From NCBI GenBank assembly GCA_947683625.1, contig CANTUR010000283.1, positions 16,563,001 through 16,627,000 of the forward strand: a stretch of DNA of 64,000 nt. Reading direction: 5' to 3'. The position numbers and the translations under genes are program-made. Shown here one piece after another: positions 46,596 to 59,217 of the stretch. The notes under the pieces were generated by a model. It ran no database searches. It was given only the letters and a program-made list of their open reading frames with translations, and was not told the DNA's origin. This DNA is from Mallotus nudiflorus. Taxonomy: Eukaryota; Streptophyta; Magnoliopsida; Malpighiales; Euphorbiaceae. How positions within the stretch are numbered: position 1 is the first letter of the stretch; the number at the start of each line of letters is the position of its first letter.

Positions 46596-49500
46596 TGTAA
46601 TATCACGAGTTTTTAAATATTTTTAAACTGCATCGGGATATGCAGTGTTAATAATTTTCATAATAATTAAGATTATTTTATGAGTGTGCTATTTATTAAA
46701 GTCATTTTTCTATTTATTTTAAGTTATTTTGAGAGATTTACATAAAATTTTTTTGAGATTTACATTTTTGGGAAAATAAAATTTAAATAATTATTTATTT
46801 AATTATGCTAGCTCGTTTTATTAAATTGCATGTTATCATGCATGATTATATTTGCGTATTAACATATATACATATACATGCATAAATATATATATAATTA
46901 ACATTTTAGGGTTTATTATTATTATTTAATTATGTGTATATTGTATAGTTTTTATTATTATTAACATGTGATGTATATATATGTATATGTATATGTATAT
47001 GTGTATGTTTATTAATTTGTGGTGTGTAATTTTTTTTCTAAATATAATATTAATATATTTTAATAATAAAATGTTAAAGTTATATATATATAGTTTGTTA
47101 AATTTATAAAACCTACCCCTCCCTATTTTCTCCTTCCCGATCCTCCCCATTACCATTACCGTCCGTTTGCAAGTCTGGCCACCTACTGTCGGTGTGCCTC
47201 CCGGCGTGCCATTGTCACCTGCTAGCCAGCTCCGCCGCCAGCAGCGTCCATTTCCGGCGCCTTTGAAGCTTGTTTTAGCTGGAAAACCAAGAATCAAGCT
47301 TAACACTGTTCAAGCCGATTTTGGCCACCTCCATCGACACCGCCGATCTCATTCTCTTCCCTGAGCACCGATTAGTGTGTTTATAAGCTTGGTTTCACTT
47401 GAATTGGTCTAGATTTTGGTTGTGAGCTTGATTTCTAATTCGACCATTTTTGTTTCTCTAATTTTTTGAACTTCTATCTTTGATATTCAAGCTAAATTCC
47501 TTCATAAAAGTTGATTCTACTAGCTTAATCTACACTTTGGAATTTTTGTGGAATTTTTAGAATTTATTTTGATTTTTGTTAATTTTTTATTATTTTATTA
47601 ATATTTTCTAATTTTCAAAAATTAATTAATTAAATTATGAAATTGTATTTTATGGTGATTATAGGTGTTGAAATGCATTTTAGAAATTTATTTGTAATTT
47701 TTTTGAATTTCATATAATTATTTGGAATTTATTTAGTTTATGTAATTTTAGGAAAATTAGGTTAATTATGTTTTTTAGTGAAATTAATTGGTTAATTGAG
47801 TATATTTATTGATATTATTAAATTATATGTTGAGAAATTAATTTTTGAGTAATTATACTATTTTTGGTAAATTTTTGAACATTTATAGTGAATTTACGAA
47901 ACTAGGGGTATTTTGGTAATTTGACACTAAATTGGCTAAAAATGTAATTAAATTGGTTTTAATAGTTATTTAAGGTATAAAAATGATTTCTACAAATTAA
48001 TTAGTATTTTTAACTAATTAAAACTATTTTTTGTAAATTATTTTCAAATTATATACAATATATGATTTTTCTAAATAAATGAGTTTTTTTTATTTTTAGT
48101 AAGTTTTAGGGTTAATTATGTAATTTGGATTTATAAAATGTATTTTGGTCAATATTTATGAATTTATTGAGAATTACCGAATTTTAATTATGTAATTTGG
48201 ATTTATAAAATGTATTTTGGTCAATATTTATGAATTTATTGAGAATTACCGAATTTTAATAATATTTTATGTAAAATTAGGGTTTTTATGTATTTAGCGG
48301 TAAATAAATATTTTTAGCATTTAAATACCTAATTTGCTACATTTTGAGTATTAAAGGGCATTTTCGGTATTTCTGTAATTATTCTGTGAATTATGAACCT
48401 TGGTCGGTGAAATGTGATTTGGAGTCAGACCGAGGGGTTGTGAATTGTGTTTATTCTTGAAGTATATTTCTTTGTAGGATCGACTCTACTCTTTGAGTAG
48501 AGAGATGTCCATTTTACAGGGGAGGTTCTGCCGAATTTTTAATAGAATTCTTGTAAAACATGATGTCCGGTCAAATTCTTGTTCTAATTCTATGTCTAAG
48601 ATTCTAGATCGAGTTTCTAGAAATTTTGATAGAATTATTCTGATTTCCTATTGTAATTTGTTTGTTTAGTTATGCTGAGACCGAGGCCTAGTGTACCAGG
48701 CCCGTCGGACCCGTCTCGTGGAGCGTAATAACAGTGAGTTGTTATTCTATATATACTTGTATTATGATTGCATGTTTTAGAAATGTTTGGATTTTTTTAG
48801 TAAATTATGCATAAATGATTTAATTATTGCTTAGGTTTATTTTTGGTATATGATTGGTATATTTTTGGTATATTTTAAATTATACACATATTTTATTATG
48901 AATTTATACTTAAAATGTTTTTAAGTATATTTATAGTTTATTTTGTAATTAAATTGAATTTATTTGACGTATATATACTCAAAATATACTTGATTTATTT
49001 TTGGAATATTTCTAGTATATATATGATTTATGTTGCTATTTTATTCAATTTCATGCATCATTTATTTATGAATTTATGTTTTATATAATAAATGAAGGAT
49101 ATCAATAGAACATGCTACCTAGTGGGCATCACTAGGACCGAGTACATACCGGTACGCTAATAGCATTTAGGCTTCATCACTAACCATTTGTGGATATTGA
49201 TCGAATTAATTTGATTTGATGTGTGATATGATTTGGGAGTGTGATTGCTGGAGCTCGATTGACCAAGTGTCTCGGAGCCAATCACACTGACAGTCAGATT
49301 ACTGGAGCTCAGTTGACTTAGTGTCTCAGGGCCAATCTACTATCCAAATGGAACAAGTGAATTTATTTAGAATAAGTGAACCTGTATGGCTAGAGTGTTG
49401 TCTAACACTATTTTGAGGTTGTGATTTTCTAGGGTTCTACTTGATCCCTCATAAACAGATGTTATTTTCAAAAAATATATAAAATGATTTTACTGCGTCT

Positions 49501-50048
49501 GTGTGATTTTGCTTGTATATATATTTATTATAGATATACTACTGACTGTGTGCATTGTCATTTAGTTATGCATGTATATATATTATAATAATTCACTCAG
49601 TGAGGTCTGAATCCCCTATGTTGACTATTTTTCAGGAGAGTTATCGTCTTCAGACCTCAATAGCAGACCCATACGCCGAATTTCTTCTACCCCGACTTCA
49701 CTATATAAACTGCTTATCTGAGCTTTATTTTATAATCTAAAGACTGCAGTAGTTATAAACAGTTGTGGGGTTTATGTATTATATTTGTGTGAGTTATGTA
49801 TTTTATGGTTTGAATTGGAATTTGTATTAAAGGATTATTTATATATAAGATGAGGATGTATAATTAATTTCATTGGCAGAGTATTATTTTATATTATTTA
49901 TGAAATTTATTTCCACTGCGAGTGATTTTATTTATGTTATTATTATTATTACATGCTTTTATTTTTTTTAAGGCTTGCTACGGGTTCCGGATTCAAAAGA
50001 ATTCCTGTTTCCTAGCGCTGGTCATGGCCCCTGTTTTGGGTCGTGACA
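46596..50048 (+). mobile_element. Family B solo LTR inside family A gag
   Basis: 3453 bp, from TGTAATATCACG to GGGTCGTGACA, flanked by a perfect ATCCT duplication (46591-46595 and 50049-50053). It includes the GC-rich block (47100-47370), the acceptor-like TTTCTTTGTAG before 48480, the hairpin cluster (48398-48560), the stem-loop pair (49240-49345) and a private 72-bp tandem duplication (48113-48256). Orientation is opposite to the host element. Confidence 0.93.
48113..48256 (+). repeat. Perfect 72-bp tandem duplication in the solo LTR
   Basis: The unit TAATTATGTAATTTGGATTT... through TTACCGAATTT occurs twice back to back, with no difference that I see; other family B LTRs have one copy. A recent slippage event is likely. 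Confidence 0.92.
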
Positions 50049-51560
50049 ATCCTATAAGCACAATTGATTCGAAGGGTATGTCAAAAGAAGGTGGTTTAGT
50101 ATACAACATCTTATAGTCAAACTTGCTTGAAGGCTAACCCAATAAGTCTTCTACTTCTTCCTCATCTTTAGGGACATTAGGAGATTTCTCTTTAGTTTTA
50201 AGGTTTAGGTCCTTAAAGGAGCTTAACACTTCTTCCTCACTTACTCCTGAGTTAATCATCATGGTAGTTGGAGGTGATACATTTCAGTAGTTTAGGAAAA
50301 GATTATTTATGGTGCTTGGGTTTTGGGGGTCTGTGATCTTTCTAGAGTCTATAAGGTTTTGGATTTCATGTTTGAGGTAGATGTAGTTATTTATGGAGTG
50401 TTAGAGGTTTTAATGGAATTTGTAGTGCTTGTTTGGGTTATAGCCCGGGGTGTTTAGGTTTGGTGGGTTTGGATTAGGTAAAAGTTGAAGTAAGACCTTT
50501 TCCATTAGGTGCTTTAGAACTTTTGACAAAGGTTAGTTAAAATTGGAGAATCTTTTTGGTTGTTGAAAAACATGCACTTCCATAATTCGGCTAGTGCTTC
50601 CTTGTTGTATGCCCTCAGTTGGGTAGTTTCTTGCTCTGGTGCTTTTAGCAATCCTCTTTTTCTCATTCTCAATCTCCTCAGCTGATAACCCATCATTAGA
50701 AACGTCTACAAATGTCCTAAGATTCATCATTTGCAACCTCTCAACCAGATTGGGCAACACATTTCAGATTATCATCCTAACCTGATCTTTCTCAGCTAGT
50801 TTGTTCGTCATTAATCCTGAATTATTCATGAATCTAATAAAAAAATTCAAAAATGATTCATTAGGCGTCTACCTGGTTAATTCTAGATCCCTGATGGACA
50901 TTTCAAGCTTGGTATTGTAGTCATATTACTTCAAAAAAGTGGTACACAGTTCCCTCCAGTACGTTCAGATAAACTTCTCTAACCAATGATACCAATTAAC
51001 AACCATACCCTCCAAAGGTAGTATAAATAACTTAATAACTACAGATAAAAGAGCCTTAGTAATGCTCATAGTAATTGTGTATTGACTAAAGTAGATCCTA
51101 GAGTCTCCAGTACTGTCAAACTTTTGTAGTTATGGCATCTTGAATTTATTTGGCAACTTATCCTCCTCAAATTTCATCACATCATTAAAGTCAAATGAGT
51201 ATCCAATGCCATGTCCTTTCACATCTTGGACATTTTCTGAGTCAATGCTTTTAAATACTTGGATTCCATCTCTTGCTCAAGTGATTCCCTTTTCACCTTT
51301 TCAACCACGTAACTCTCAACATCCTCCAACTTTGTTTCCATATCAGGTATGTTCTTAGCAGCATTTTCATTATTAGTGGGTGGTGTACCCATAACAGGTG
51401 GATTGGCCACAACAAGAGGTGCAGCAGCAACAGGTGGTGGCATCAATCTAGCTAGAGCTTATCTTAACTCATCTTGCATTATCGCTCTCATGTCATCCAT
51501 CAATGCCCCTTTAAGATCCTCCAGGATCCAATTTCCTCCCACTTATTATTCCATTTCTTT

Positions 51561-52479
51561 GGCTTATTTAGGCTATGCAACTTCTAGGTAGATTGGATTG
51601 ATGGGACTCCTTACTAGTCTACTAAGGATCTTTTTAGCTGTTGATTTTGGACTCAAATCAGTTCTCACTAATCTGCCACTACTCCATTTTCAAACATAAG
51701 AAGGCCTGAATGAATCTAGGATAGCTTAAAGATAAATTATTAGTATGATGCATGTAATACATGTATGCATGATGCACGTACTATGCAACAAGTAACAAGT
51801 AATAATCAGGTCAAGTAAAAAGTCAAGTATATACATCCTTCCAACCTTATTCCTCCTACACACACATTCAATAATAAGTCTCTTTTCCTAGGATTTTTTT
51901 TCTTGGCCTTAATATCAATGGGGGATATTAAGAATCAATGCACATGTTATATCTCTCAAAGCAGTAAAGCATATAAATAGTATTTCTAGGTATAAAAGCA
52001 TAGCTCAATCTTTATTAGTCCTGATGGGCTTCTAAAGTACGAGCTTGGACCTTTATAAATAGAAATACCTTATGACAACATTCACAAGCAATTTGGGTAA
52101 TCCTAAGGGAAATTACTAAGCTATTACATGAGTTGAGTCCAGTAAAAAGGTCAAGGTTTCCTTAGTAAGATGCCCTCCTTTAAAACTTGAGTTACAAGCC
52201 AAGGTCAGAGGGGCCCGACATCCTTTGCAAACTCGAGAGAAGAGTAACCCCCTTTAGGACTTGGGTTTTCAGATTCTGGTCAAATGACCTCGGTAATCTC
52301 TCTTGAACTGACTTAAGACTAAAAGTGATGATTAACTAATTTACAAACCCATGAAGCTAGTGGAATCATAGAACCATAAACCAATGCCATCAATTAATAA
52401 GGACATGTAGAATGAATGCAAGAATAAAATGATAATTAATAAAATAATTCTAAAGAACACAAGTAGAATAAGTATCTCT
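51561..52479 (-). other. Leader region between primer site and gag of family A element
   Basis: AT-rich, no ORF of interest. It includes A-rich and CTTTA-type sequence, and GATGCATGTAATACATGTATGCATGATGC near 51745-51775, a mildly palindromic patch. Confidence 0.5.
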
Positions 52480-52499
52480 TATCCCTAGTCGAGTCGCCA
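52480..52499 (-). other. Primer-binding site of family A element (tRNA-Arg-like)
   Basis: On the minus strand TGGCGACTCGACTAGGGATA follows the LTR end by one base. It agrees well with the complement of a plant tRNA-Arg 3' end (TGGCGACTCC.CTGGGGAT), as used by Ogre/Tat elements. The tRNA identity is from family knowledge. Confidence 0.78.
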
Positions 52500-52500
52500 C

Positions 52501-54096
52501 TGTAGACGATAGGGTTTAGCACGCGCCCAAGATCTTAGCAATCGTGACACTGTTTGAGCTTAGGGCTCTAGAGAACACACTAACCACTATCATAAACACA
52601 TTGCGTGGGGATGAGGAGTCGCCACTCATGGTAATAACTTGGACAAATGAAAAAATGGTGATACTCAATTCCTAAAAGAAAACCAGCACCACAACCAGGA
52701 GATTCTAGATACAGAATACTAACTTTTTTCAATCTTATATTCTTTTAGAATTACTTTATGAATTACTATTTTATCCCCTATTTACATGCAATTTCATATA
52801 AACCCTTAAGAAACAATCAACTGTATTTATCAAGTAATGAAATATACAAGTAAACAATGCATTTATCATAATTCCTAAGTTAGTCTAATCTACATTGATT
52901 TTAATTAAATAGGCTAAATTTACATGTTCTAATTTGCAAGTGAGTCTAAAGACTAATGAGCCTAATTCCTTTTAATTAAATGATCCTAAGTCTATTTATT
53001 TTAATTCTAAAAATGGGTCTAAATCTACAAATTATGAGATGTTTAAATTAATGAACCTAATTCTACATATTTTAATTCTAAAATGATCTTAAATCTATAA
53101 ATTATGAAAAACCTTAAATTAAATAGGCTAAATCTAAATTAATTAAATCAAATTAGGTGGACCTATGTCTAATTAAATAAGTAGGCCTAAGTTGTCTCTA
53201 CCCTAAATCTAATTAATTATGAACCTAATGATATGTTTTCATTAATTAAACCTAAAAGAGCCTAAATTTAAATGGGTTAGAGCCTAATGTGGGTCTAGGA
53301 CTCAAAACACATAAACATAAGCAAACAAATCCAAAAATAATAAAAAAAAATCAAAACAAACAAATAAAAAATCAAATAATTAATTTACCTTTTTATAAAA
53401 AGCCTAACTTAATTAAAGTGACCATAAACATTAATATAAAATAATCAATCAAGCAAATTAATTTCACCAACTTAAATCTAATTCAATTTTAATTAAACAA
53501 CTTAATAATTTCTATAACCATTAATTTTAATTAATTACCGAATGAAAACCCTAATTTTACTAACCAATTACTTAAAATAAAACATATAAGCACACACACC
53601 AAATTTCATTATTTCCACTATTAGGGCTATTACAATAAACTATTAAGAATAATAAAAAAATAAAAATATATACAATCCCAAAAATAAATAAAAATAAGAA
53701 AATTAAATAAAAAAAACCTAGATACTACATCTAGTTACAAGGTTCCATCCATGGCATTCCATAGACCTCTATAGATTTAGTTCTCCAAATATGATCATCA
53801 TGTAATCTCCTCCATAATCACCATCACAAAATAATAAAACAATTATTAGTGAATTAAATTATAATAAAATTCAATAAAATTGAAATTTAATAAAATCAAA
53901 AAAATAATAAAAGAAGAAAAATAAAAGAAGGTAGGGAGAAGATAATGTTTATGAATGCTTGTGACTGAATTGCTCCTCAGACTAGTAAGGTCACTGTTAT
54001 TTTTTTAATAGGCCTTCAAAACTTGTTATTTTTCTTCTCAAAACCCTCCAAACGATTAAATTACTAAGAGTTTTTTTTTTTTTTTTTTTTTGTGGA
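52501..54096 (-). repeat. 5' LTR of family A element, truncated
   Basis: Collinear with 39879-41425 of the 3' LTR, from TGTAGACGATAGGG at 52501 to a T-run at 54071-54091, after which the remaining ~570 bases of the LTR are missing. The boundary is the CACTA-like element, and the missing part does not reappear beyond it. Confidence 0.85.
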
Positions 54097-55269
54097 AAAT
54101 CAAAATTTGTCACTAATTTTAGCAACGAAAATCAAAAATTCATCGCTAATTTAGTGGTGGATTTGCAAATTGAATCACTAATTAACGATAGATTTTTGAA
54201 TTCTATCGCTAAATTAGTGATGGATTTTTGAATTCCATCGCTAAATTAGATAAAAAAATTTTAAAATAATTAAATTCAAATTTTATCAATTGAAGTCAAA
54301 TTATACACCTAATAGGAAATTGTTTTATAGTAATTAATAAATCTAAACTAATTGAAATCATATACCATTAAAATATTTTTATAAAAGTACACATCCATTT
54401 CAAAACAACCATAAATTCAATACATCCTTGCAAACATAAAAACAACAAAACATAACAGCCCTATGACTTTGTCAAAAAAGAACTTGAGACTTGTAGTAAA
54501 GAAAAATAGACTACAAATAAAAAAAAAGCCCTTTATTAAGTGAATTTATCAAAAATTAGTCAGAAGAGATAAGCAAGATTGGTACCGAGACAACACACCT
54601 TTTCTCCCACCTATGAGGGGCTCTCATATATCCTTTAAACCTTCTCATCCTTGCCACAACACTTTCATCATAAAGAACATGAACATAATTAATTTGAAGA
54701 AGAAAACATCATCATATAAAACCATGAGCATATAAGCAGATTCATCAGTCTACAACACATTTTTTGTGGGGAAATGACATAGCATTAGGGTTACCAAGAC
54801 TATACGTACGATGCAACAAATGCAAAAAAAGTTCATATAATTTATGAAAATCCAACCAAGGGTAAGTAGCTTTGAGCAGAGTATATGTATACTTATAAGA
54901 TAATATCAATATAGCACAGGAAACAAACTCCATATGATATAGACATGCATTCATAAGATATACAAATACACTATTGGTAAGCAGACACAAGTGATTGAAT
55001 CCATTATATTTTAAAGTTCACACAAAAGGAAAATGTGACTCTATCTTCTAGTTAAAGTTATAAAAAAAATAATTGAAAGCATTATCACAGTAGTAAAGGA
55101 ATTGGTAAATCTATCTCATGCAAATGCAAGAAATTTTGCCTAAAGAATTTTAAAGAGTTCAAATTAATTACTTGGTTCTATCTTCTAAACAAAACCAAAG
55201 TCATAGGAATACAAAAAAAAATATAGTTACATTGTAAAAGAAATTGAAAGCATAGAAAATTGTCATTTG

Positions 55270-55382
55270 TCTCTCTTATTAGAACCGCATAGGCAGAGTG
55301 CATTTTTGCTTAACTGTGCACTTTCAGCAAAGTTAGACCTAGCAACTTCTAATGATGTTGACCCCATCAGCTTTTGCACCTA
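55270..55382 (-). other. Possible captured exon, unidentified
   Basis: On the minus strand, after a TCTCTAG acceptor-like site, a 37-residue open stretch begins QKLMGSTSLEVARSNFAE and ends with NKRDK before a stop. Higher coding character than its surroundings is only an impression. I do not recognise the protein. Confidence 0.2.
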
Positions 55383-57353
55383 GAGAACATCAATCGCAAT
55401 GAGAATGATATGCGTTTGTTGCATTTTATTTCTAAGGAAAAATTAAGCAAAGAAATGAACAAGCATTATATTGATTTACACTGATTATAGTCACTGAAAA
55501 TGCACCATCAACAATTAAACATTTGATATGGATAAAAGAAGAAGAATAAAAATAAAGTTTACAGTTGAGCACTTTAGCTTAAAAACCAGAATAGCCACAT
55601 GCCAACTAGTTTCAATTCCTTAAAAAACATTTTACCGATAAAACAAAGAATGTTCGCTTAAGCACTAATGACATGCATATAAGAAAATTTTAAGAGTGGC
55701 AATGAAAATCATGCTAAGATTCAAACCTTAGGAAATTTCATATAAGTTCTATTACTTATAATATAAGAAATAATGAATTCAAACTTCATAAATTAAATTA
55801 TATCCTTACAATAAAAAGAAAATATTGAAATTGACTAATTATGTGATTGAGTGAAATAAGAATTTTCTTTTAATGAGTTCTTAGGTACTCATTTAAATTT
55901 TGCTGCACAATTTAGATGTAAAGCAAACAGGATACCACTATTTTTATTACAAAAAGAAAAACTTGAGAAATTATGAAACTTTAGAAACATTAAATGCTTA
56001 AAAAGATTCTAGCTTAAGCTCCATGTTATTAATATCTTTTTGTATTTAGTAGAACCATAATCATTTTGGATGTGTTAACATCACTAGCTTGAACTAATTG
56101 ATGCACTGAAGTATATAATTAAGCAAAATCAAGGGTGAGCTATGCTTCATTTATGAAACCATATATTTCTTCATGATCCAAAAAATCATATAATAGGAAA
56201 TCTAATACAAATTGCTCACTCTAACAAGATAAATGTAAAATTATTAAACATGAGCCAAATGCATTTGTGTATAACCAAGACTTCTGAATTGGTAGAATTT
56301 TTTAGAAAAATGCATAATTCAAAGTTGAATCAACTTACTATTATTTCACACAAGTCATCTTATTCTTTGAACTTTGTTAAAGTATTCAAATGTGGAAAAA
56401 CTTGCATCCAAGAAGGCCTAAGGGTAGAAAATAAAATGCTCACACTTGAAACCAACCTGACAATTCTTTTATAAAGAAAATATGAAATATTTGTTGATTT
56501 TCATTAACTCCATATGATAAAATATGCCTACATACAAAGCCAAAGTATGTTCAATATTGGCTTCAAAGTCCTAGAAAGTGGCTACAATTACTCACTGTAA
56601 AAGGGAAAATGATTATCAACCAATTTAAACGAGCACAAATGCATCCTTATCCACCACAGGTATGTTCATCAGAGTTCGATGTCTAGACACTAAAGACATT
56701 AAAAAAAAAAAAGAAAAGAATAGTTACTGACCAGATCCAAACTAAAGCAGCTAAACTTAGATTTAGAACATTTCTGAATAGCATTATGATAAGAAATTTA
56801 AACATTCAATTCGGTGCTACTAAGTAAAGAGTTGAGTATAGATATCTTTTGCATCGATAATCTACAAATTCAAGCGTCATAAATAGAACTAAAAATTCAA
56901 GAACATAAGGGCTAATATATTTTAAAAACAATCATAAGGATTTTAAAAAGAAAAAGATCAAAGCAAAATGAGTTTTGGTGGATTTAAAACATAATTAGAT
57001 CTAGATTCAACAATTAATACATTATTAATGTTATTATCAATATCATTATCAAATTTATCCAAACTTTCCAAATTTCCTGTAAAAAAATAAGAAAATAAAA
57101 AATTAGCATTATGATGAATAAATAATACACAATCTAATTGCAACAAAATTTTAAAAAATAGGTATAAGGAAATAGGAAGGTGGTTGACCAAGAAGTTGAA
57201 ATTTGTGGCCAAGAATGAAAAGAGAAATCGAGAAAAGACCAAAAAGCAATAAAATCCAAATCAAGGAGCTTTGCTTTAAAATTAGAGGTCCTATAAAATT
57301 ATTAAAGTTATTGTATTCAGTGACAAACATCGATATTGTGAAGAAAAGATCTT

Positions 57354-57720
57354 TCAAGCTCTAGCGTCAACCTTGGATTCGAAGTGGTGCTCATCGTCGG
57401 GCATGGCTACAACATTTGACGAGCTTTTAGCAAATTGGATGAAAAAAAAGATATGATGAGGAGAGGAAAGAGGCGAGGTTAGAAGAGGGCGAGATGAGGA
57501 TAAGGCAAGGTGAATCAAGAGAGAATGTAGGGTGGTGGATATGATAGTGATCGACGACGATGAGGGGGAGGGTGAGAGTAACAAAGCATTAGAATGGGGT
57601 GGGGGAGGTAGGCAGCTGCTGAAGTAGAAGAAGTGAAGAGAACAAAAAAATTAGGTTAAATAAGAGGCAACTAGATCATGAGGGAGAGAGTTTATTTTCA
57701 TTATATATGGGAGGTTCTAG
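57354..57720 (-). pseudogene. eIF5A first-exon fragment with leader (captured gene piece)
   Basis: Minus strand, ATG at 57404: MPDDEHHFESKVDARA followed by TGA at 57354-57356. Translation factor eIF5A of plants begins M-S-D-E/D-E-H-H-F-E-S-K-A-D-A-G-A-S-K, so about 12 of 16 residues agree and the stop arises from one base change in the next Ser codon (TCA to TGA). Homology stops a few codons later, well before the hypusine lysine. Upstream, a CT-rich leader and CCATATATAATG (about 57700) look like a plant 5' UTR and TATA region. It lies inside the CACTA-like element, consistent with transduplication of a host gene piece. Non-functional as a factor. Short length limits certainty. Confidence 0.55.
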
Positions 57721-57839
57721 GGTTTGTTGGAGCACACATCAAAACTATGTATTTTTGGGATAGTACTATGTAGTTTTTATAGTTTTATAGGAAATTTGTG
57801 TAATTTTTAATTATTTGGAATAATATTAAATTATACTAA

Positions 57840-59060
57840 TTTAATATTTAATGAGTTTACTCATAAATTAAAGATAATTTATAATTAAAATTATATTTAT
57901 TTAACATTAATGCTTTATAAAAGTTTCATTAACTTTAAGAAAAAGATAATTATAAAAATTTGAGAAAAATAATATTAATATGTAAACCATAATATTTTGA
58001 AAAAATATAATGAATCAAACGAACAATTTATCATTAATGTTGTATAATTGAAGATAAAAAATTTTATAAAAGAAAATAAATAGTTTAAAAATTGTTAAAA
58101 AATTGAAAACTTAGCGATGAATTTCAAAATTCGTCGCTAAATTAGTGACAAAATGCCATTTCTGTTGCTAATTTAGCGTCTGATTTCGAATTCCATTGCT
58201 ATTTTTAATGAATTTTTTTGAGAATTTAATGTATAATATATTATTTAAAAAAAATTTAAAATCCGTCGCTAAATTAGAGATAGAATGCGCTAATTTTTCA
58301 ATATTTTTTAAGAATTTAATTTATTAAATTTAAAAAAAATAAATGAATTGAATATTGGTCTATCAAATGTTGTAAAATTATTAAAATCAAATTAATATAT
58401 TATTAAAGTAAAAACATTTGAAAAATAGAAACTTGGCCTATCAATATAAGATATTTTAAAATTGAATTAAGAAAAGTTTCATTACTTGTAAGAAAAAGGG
58501 AATTATAAAAATTTGAAAAAAATAATATTAATATGTAAACTAGAATATTTTTTAAAAAATAAAATGAATTAAATGAACAATTTATCATACTTTTATTGAA
58601 TCGAAGCTTGAAAATTTAAAAAAGAATATAAATAGTTTAAAATTTGGTAAAAAAAATTGAAAACTTAGCGACATTTTGAAATCCATCGCTAATTTTTTAA
58701 TTTTTTTTAAGAATTTATTTAAAAAAATAAATGAATTGAATATTGGCCTATCAAATGTTGTAAAATTATTAAAATCAAATTAATATATTATTAAAGTAAA
58801 AAAATTTTGAAAATATAAATGTGGCCCATCAATATAAGATATTTTTAAGTTGAATTAAGAAAAGTTTCATTAATTGTAAGAAAAAGGTAATTATTAAAAT
58901 TTGAGAAAAATAATATTAATATTTAAACTAGAATATTTTTTAAAAATAATATGTATTAAATGAACAATTTATCATACTTTTATTGAATCGAACCTTGAAA
59001 ATTTAAAAAAGAATATAAATAGTTTAGAATTTGGTAAAAAAATATATATTGAAAACTTAG
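57840..59060. repeat. Degenerate ~390-bp tandem triplication in the CACTA-like element
   Basis: AAAGTTTCATTAMTTGTAAG recurs near 57920, 58470 and 58859, with AAATGAATTGAATATTGG at 58341 and 58729 (period 388). Each unit ends with GAAAACTTAGCGAC subterminal motifs. Confidence 0.8.
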
Positions 59061-59217
59061 CGACGAATTTTGAATTCTGTAGGTAATTTAGCGACGGATT
59101 TCTATTTCTGTCGCTAATTTAGCATCCAATTTTTGAATTAACGACGGAATTCAATTCCATCACCATTTTTGCGATGAATTGACTTTTCCGTCGCTAAATT
59201 ACTATTTTCTTGTAGTG

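Larger units (their letters stand above)
46445..51560 (-). pseudogene. Family A gag, broken and split by a solo LTR
   Basis: Minus-strand gag remnant. N-terminal part: EDLKGALMDDMRAIMQDELR then MPPPVAAAPLVVANPPVMG (51219-51560). Core: FKMP*LQKFDSTGDSRIYF, VVNWYHWLEKFI, RDLELTR*TPNESFLNFFIR and EKDQVRMII*NVLPNLVERL (about 50700-51150). Then a decayed zinc-like HYKFH...LKHEIQNLIDSRKI (about 50330-50450). The frame runs to PFESIVLI at 50054 and resumes as GWGDEFDDEKLLDKK below 46591 once the family B solo LTR and one ATCCT copy are removed. These blocks match gag of Tat/Ogre-type plant elements. Numerous stops. Confidence 0.7.
39879..54096 (-). mobile_element. Family A LTR retrotransposon, gag-only (Tat/Ogre-like), 5' LTR truncated
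   Basis: Minus-strand element: truncated 5' LTR (52501-54096), primer site (about 52480-52499), gag remnants (about 50054-51560 and 46445-46590), a long non-coding part with satellites, polypurine tract (42002-42015) and 3' LTR (39879-42001). Excluding the nested family B solo LTR, the internal region is about 7 kb. I found no reverse transcriptase, RNase H or integrase motifs in either strand of it, so it resembles non-autonomous gag-carrying (TR-GAG-like) elements or a deletion derivative. The 5' LTR loses its first ~570 bases at the CACTA-like element. Confidence 0.75.
54101..59217. mobile_element. CACTA-like DNA transposon, non-autonomous, left end decayed
   Basis: The right terminus ACTATTTTCTTGTAGTG (59201-59217) is the reverse of the CACTACAAGAAA end typical of plant CACTA elements. 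Subterminal zones at both sides carry many copies of TTAGCGACGGA / TCCGTCGCTAA-type motifs in both orientations (54120-54250, 58110-58280, 58670-58690, 59050-59200), the usual transposase-binding arrays. The left terminus lacks a CACTA end, so it is truncated or mutated and the border is approximate. No transposase motif is seen; internal sequence includes an eIF5A-like first exon on the minus strand. Confidence 0.7.
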
